Of a DNA stretch of 64,000 bases, positions 59,697 through 64,000 are shown in pieces. Within the stretch, counting starts at the first letter, position 1. Each line of letters begins with the position of its first letter. Source of the DNA: Onthophagus taurus (lineage: Eukaryota; Arthropoda; Insecta; Coleoptera; Scarabaeidae); NCBI RefSeq assembly GCF_036711975.1, contig NC_091972.1, positions 6,701,001 to 6,765,000 on the forward strand, written 5' to 3'. The position numbers and the translations under genes were made by a program. The notes below the pieces were generated by a model. It was not told the origin of the DNA. It made no database searches and saw only the letters and a program-made list of their open reading frames with translations.

Positions 59697-60135
59697 ACTT
59701 TGTCCCACATAAAATGCAACATGTCTAAATATTTCTAGTTCTAGGTATAATGTTAGTTCTAGTGGCAGTGGTAGGTAGTGCTAGTTAGCATTAGATATCA
59801 CTGTGTTGCATATTTTTATTGAATTAAAACTAGAACTAACACTAAACCTAGAACTAGAAAGTCTAGTGTTCTAGACCTTCAGTTCTAGTTTTCTACTAAC
59901 AGTATCATTAGAACTAACACAAGACTTAGAACTAGAATCATTCGGGTTTAGCCGTCTTGAGAGACGTGCGGCTAAACCCGAATGTTTCTAGTTCTAAGTC
60001 TAGTGTTAGTTCTAGTATTAACTGTTATTCGGCGTTAGATTATGGTATATTTTTATTGAACGAAAAGTAGAACTAACACCAGACCTAGAATTAGAAACAT
60101 TCGAGTTTAGCCATGCGTCTCCTAAGACGACCCAA
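59697..60135 (+). repeat. Hairpin-bearing repeat, copy B
   Basis: Opposite-orientation copy of the repeat at 26041-26483, alignable along most of its length, including the flanks TTTGTCCCA.ATAAAATG and GGTATATTTTTATTGAACGA. It has one perfect hairpin at 59939-59984 (CATTCGGGTTTAGCC against GGCTAAACCCGAATG) and a decayed one near 60098-60130. The arms consist of CTAGTGTTAGTTCTAG words. Confidence 0.88.
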
Positions 60136-60139
60136 AACT

Positions 60140-62480
60140 TTTTCCAAGCAAAACTTTTCCTTTGTAAAACTAAACAACTATGGTTACTGCATTCATATGT
60201 TGCGAGTTATATGAAATTCCCAGTATATTTATTATGCACACTATCTGTATCAAAAGAAATATAATTATAACTAATATTTCTTTCTGTCAGTACATATTCA
60301 AGTTCATATCAGGTTCTGTGTCTTCGGATTTTGTCCCGGGCATCTGGAGAGAAGGATGCAATCCTCGAGGCTTTAAAAACCAATGATTTAGAGAGCTCGT
60401 TCTACGGCCTAATTAACGAAACATTTGTCTGTATCGGGCGGTAGGTGTCACGAGGTGTCGTCTTTCAAGCTGGAATTCTTGAACGAAGCTGCTGCAGGAA
60501 AAATATATGTTCGTTATCTGACTCCTTTCCTGCTTTAAGTGAGTTATAACTTATATCTTTGGACACATGTTACACTTACTAGATAATATTTTTTTTCTTT
60601 TTTGCAAAATATGTAACAAAAAATTTTTTATTTGGGTGTATAAGGATAAAAAATATTCCTGCTGCAGTAAGAAGGTTTATGTGAAAGAGAGACAAGGAAA
60701 AGTTGGGGAAGAGCGAAAAAGGACGAGATATTTTGGCGCTGCCGGCGTTAGTCCTGAGGGTAACGGGCCGTTTTAATAAAGCGGAGTTAATTAACTGCTC
60801 GGAGGAGAGCTTATTTCGGGACCGAACGTAAATAACGCTTTAAATGCGACTACGCCGGGTATAGGCGGGGCCCCAAACGACGAGATATTACGCACAGGAT
60901 GCAATAATTGCGCTGGCGAAGTGTTGATCCTCGAAATAAGATTTCCAAAACGACCAACCTTTATTTTTACCTTTTCTTCTACCACTTCAAAATGAAATTT
61001 ACGATACATTTTTTTATAAAGTCGATTAATTGAGATCATTATTATTAGTGTGTACAAGTTGAGTACTTTGTTGTGCTACCAACTCTAAAACTTAAAAGTA
61101 TCAAAATGTAGGTAGTGGTGGTAGTTGTAATGGTGTCCGCGCATCACCAACGACACCTATCGGAGGACACGAAGCGGTCGCGGCCTCGCGTTGTTATAAA
61201 TTGCGGATCGTTTACCGTCCGAGATACGGCGCGTCGGTGATTAGTTCGCTTATCGCCGCCACACTTATCCACCACCAGCGTGGTGCTTGTGCTCTCGGCC
61301 AAATATTTACGACCTCCCGGTGAATAAATAAGGTCGAGTCCACGAATTAGCAATCCCCATTTGTCTCTGATGCAGGCAAGGTCCTCACCAATTAAATAAA
61401 ACTTTTTTTTTTGCCATCGCATCACCATTATGCATTAACATTAATCAAAACTATCTTTTCTGACACACCCCAAAAACTACCCTCTCTCGCGTTCATTCCC
61501 AATTGCAATTACTAAAATTGCCGTCGAGCAACAGTTCCCGAAACCCCCAAAAACACCACCCCCCAAACTCCGCGCGGGGTTGGGTTTCGAAACAATACCA
61601 GAAGCCCGCGATCGCGTTTGATAAATGAGAGCCGCCGCCGGCGGCGTCTGATGAGGCCCCGGGGGGCCAAGCCGCACCGCCCCCGGGTTCCACGAACGGA
61701 CAGCTTAAGTTCGTAATTAGCCCCATCTGGCGGAGGCGCCGGGTACCGGCCGCCTAATCGACGAGTACCATCCTCACACATGAGACTTCCGTAATGCACT
61801 CCACCTAATTGCTCATCTCTATAAATCCGGGATTACACCCCCCACCCAACTTCTCCCTCTATTCGAAGTCACCCTCTATTTCGATTTTTTCTTAACTCCC
61901 ATGTGGATATATTAACGGGATTTAGTTTTTTTTTTTTGAAAATCAATAATAATAAATGGAATTATACATACAGGGTGTTTTATATAAAAATACATTACAA
62001 TATACAATAAATGACTAGCTTTAACTTTCATGACAAAAAGTTCATATTCAAATTTGTATTTGCAACAAAACATACCAATTACAAATTTTGACAAATTATT
62101 AAAAGAAAACAGAGAAAGCATTCTCAATCTGAATTTGCTAAGAAAACGAACGTTGCACCTATATTTTCCAAAATTTTAAACCCTTTTACCTCAATGCCTT
62201 GTATAGTAAGCTTTAAATCATTTAATAGTTCCCTATTCCATCTATTGAGAAACACACCCCTGTGATATATCGAACATGCCAAAATGATACATAGATACAT
62301 AGATGATATATTGACAGATAAAACCCAATACAAATAATACACTCTAACATATCCCAGAGAAAGGAAATTAAGGAGGAAATAACATAGTTTGTTAGGATTC
62401 TCATGCTCAAGGAGTAGAGCATGAATATCCCAATAATTTAATACAAAACTATCAAATTAGCTTCAGAGAACAACGTGTTA
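60140..62480. other. Non-coding interval with GC-rich block
   Basis: About 60700-60930 and 61130-61800 are GC-rich with CpG; the second has three overlapping open frames on one strand, a composition effect. A solo CAGGGTGTTTTATATAAA mariner-type terminus starts near 61973. No gene recognised. Confidence 0.35.
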
Positions 62481-62489
62481 TCATATAAT

Positions 62490-62680
62490 GAAGTTTTCGA
62501 TCTAACAGTGAGACTAGACAGAATCCTATACTAACATACTAACATTATACCTAATGTATACAGCACATATGCCAAACAGTAATTGTACCACTACAGCTAC
62601 CTATGCAGATAACACCGTCACTTTGACATCACACATAGCTCCACATAGCCTCCTACCAAAATTATTTAAGCCAAGTTAGT
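62490..62680 (+). pseudogene. Jockey-type LINE reverse-transcriptase motif C scrap
   Basis: The plus strand reads LYLMYTAHMPNSNCTTTATY then ADNTVTLTSHIAPHSLL. This fits the 'LY.IYT.DMP.....ATYADDTA.L.SH' stretch around the catalytic YADD box, here YADN. The preceding segment NEVFDLTVRL matches the strand before motif B. Only about 190 bases are convincing. Confidence 0.55.
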
Positions 62681-62689
62681 ATATCAAAA

Positions 62690-64000
62690 TGAGCAGCTTA
62701 TATATTTAAATACAATATACAAGGGAAGACGGGTTAGATTGAGGTCATCTGTAAGAAGGATGTACTAGTATATATTAAGATCATATCTCATACACAAACA
62801 TGGGATTTGTCTTCAAGAGTCCTGGAATGGTTCCAGTCTAAAGTACAATATCAAATGTGAATGCACCATGATATATAAAAAAGAAGTGTTTCCTGAAAAC
62901 TAATTCAAAATACTACTTTAACTTAGTAGACAAAATGGTTGAGTCATTCGAAAAACACCGAATCGTGTAAAATATATTTTAAATTTTTCGATGTGCTTAT
63001 GATACCATATTTTGACCAGTACAGTGAACAACCTTATGATATGCTGGCATCACCAGCCGATGATTATGACTCTTATGACAAAATACGCTGCTTATTTACC
63101 GGCATTTAACTTACCAATAGATGATACTCCAAGAAATGGAATTTCCCTCTTCATCTCTATCCGTTCGTGATATTAAGATAACATGTCTTAGTAATTCTGC
63201 CTTCTGGGTACTCAATCCAATTCGCCAAGAAGTGCCCATTCAGCGTATTGAGGGTCGTACAAATTTGGCCATTAGTTAGCTTAATCATGCTTTCGACATC
63301 TAATAAAACCGTAATAATCTGCTTTCCTTTTATTTGAGCAAGTTTCAATGCCTTAATGAGATTATTAGCTTGATGAAGTTTCCCTTCTACGTTCCTTGAA
63401 TTCAAATTGATTCGTCGCGAGTAATTCTTTCCATAATTTTTGATAACTTGGTTAATAAACTGCTACTACTTGATTTTTGTTTAATTTTTAGTTTTAACAA
63501 CATACTTATTTGACGGTATTTTTGAAAATACCCTATAATTTATACATGGCGTGAAACATTGTAGCTTTTCATTAACATAATAAATCTGATTTATGGACTA
63601 GGATGCCGTGCAGAGTTTTTAACGACTGTCGAAAGGAAAATAAAACATAAATAAAAACCGAAACGGTCAATTTTAATTACCTAACGAATACAAATCGAAG
63701 AGAAATACAAAACATAAAAACTATCATCGTTGACAAAGTAACGAAGTTGGTAACCATAAATTATATTTTCGAATTTCAATTTGGGGATTTTAATTTTCTC
63801 TTAAAACAACCCCGCCTCCGTTTACGGCAACCCCGTTTACGGTTCTGGTGGTTGGAGGTGGTTGTGGCCCCCTTTCCGCATTGTGCTTTTCCCCCTATAC
63901 GTGCTACCGCCATCGTCGGAACATTCTCCAAAACCTTGATTTATATTTGACAGCGCTCGCTACGAAGGGGGTTGAAAGGGGGTCGGCCGGGAAGGGGTTT
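62690..64000. other. Non-coding interval at end of window
   Basis: Includes an 82-residue minus-strand frame (63157-63405) with no domain I recognise, possibly another retroelement scrap. A GC-rich stretch lies at 63810-64000 with the tandem words CCGTTTACGG. No gene is called. Confidence 0.35.

Noticed and set aside
61477-61799. Three overlapping minus-strand frames considered as a gene
   Set aside because: All three frames are open because the block is GC-rich and poor in stop codons. The residues are low-complexity Arg/Gly/Pro with no motif.
62280-62330. RYIDDI reading considered as a reverse-transcriptase catalytic box
   Set aside because: It comes from an ACATAGATACATAGATGATA simple repeat, and the flanking residues do not fit. 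The credible box is the YADN at about 62605.

Overview
The window looks like AT-rich nuclear DNA of an insect, most likely a beetle (inference). The evidence is genes with short phase-0 introns and GT/AG splice sites, TATA boxes and AATAAA signals, a cluster of small secreted cuticular-type proteins, and a mixed load of decayed mariner-like, pogo-like and hAT transposons and non-LTR (LINE) retrotransposons. No operons, tRNA or rRNA genes or CRISPR arrays were seen.

Seven genes look intact. They are a single-exon cytosolic-type malic enzyme (10881-12788, +), a SERF-like small protein (34283-34462, -), four paralogous secreted Val/Pro/His-rich structural proteins (34731-35583 -, 39290-40255 -, 43488-44099 -, 46974-47547 +), and a single-exon ER protein disulfide isomerase of the P5/PDIA6 type (53553-54836, -). 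The four paralogs share one architecture. A 3-4 codon first exon is followed by a phase-0 intron of about 57-61 bp, a signal peptide spanning that intron, a Gly-rich spacer of very different length, and a C-terminal domain of about 117 residues that aligns without gaps.

Layout: 0-10.7 kb is a transposon graveyard with nested insertions, read directly across target sites. A LINE is split by a mariner-like element that is itself split by a 324-bp inverted-repeat element; a pogo/Tigger-like transposase is split by a second mariner-like element. 10.9-13 kb holds malic enzyme. 15-16.5 kb holds GC-richer non-coding blocks. 17-19.2 kb is a repeat cluster: two copies of a 405-409 bp inverted-repeat element, a 122-bp tandem repeat and mariner-type MITEs. 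21.2-24.2 kb holds a transposase fragment and an hAT remnant interrupted by a dimeric satellite (about 364 bp x 4). 26.0-26.5 kb and 59.7-60.1 kb hold inverted copies of a hairpin-bearing repeat. 28.3-29.2 kb is an antisense Jockey-type LINE. 31.5-32.3 kb is a large foldback repeat. 34-47.6 kb is the SERF plus cuticular cluster, with a 539-bp higher-order satellite between the two divergently transcribed paralogs. 53.5-54.9 kb holds PDIA6. 56.2-57.6 kb is an antisense LINE. 58-64 kb is mostly non-coding with GC-rich blocks and a LINE scrap.

The genes do not form an obvious pathway. The coherent unit is the cuticular-protein cluster, with TATA boxes 65-115 bp upstream of each ATG. Transposon coordinates are approximate unless a target-site duplication is stated.
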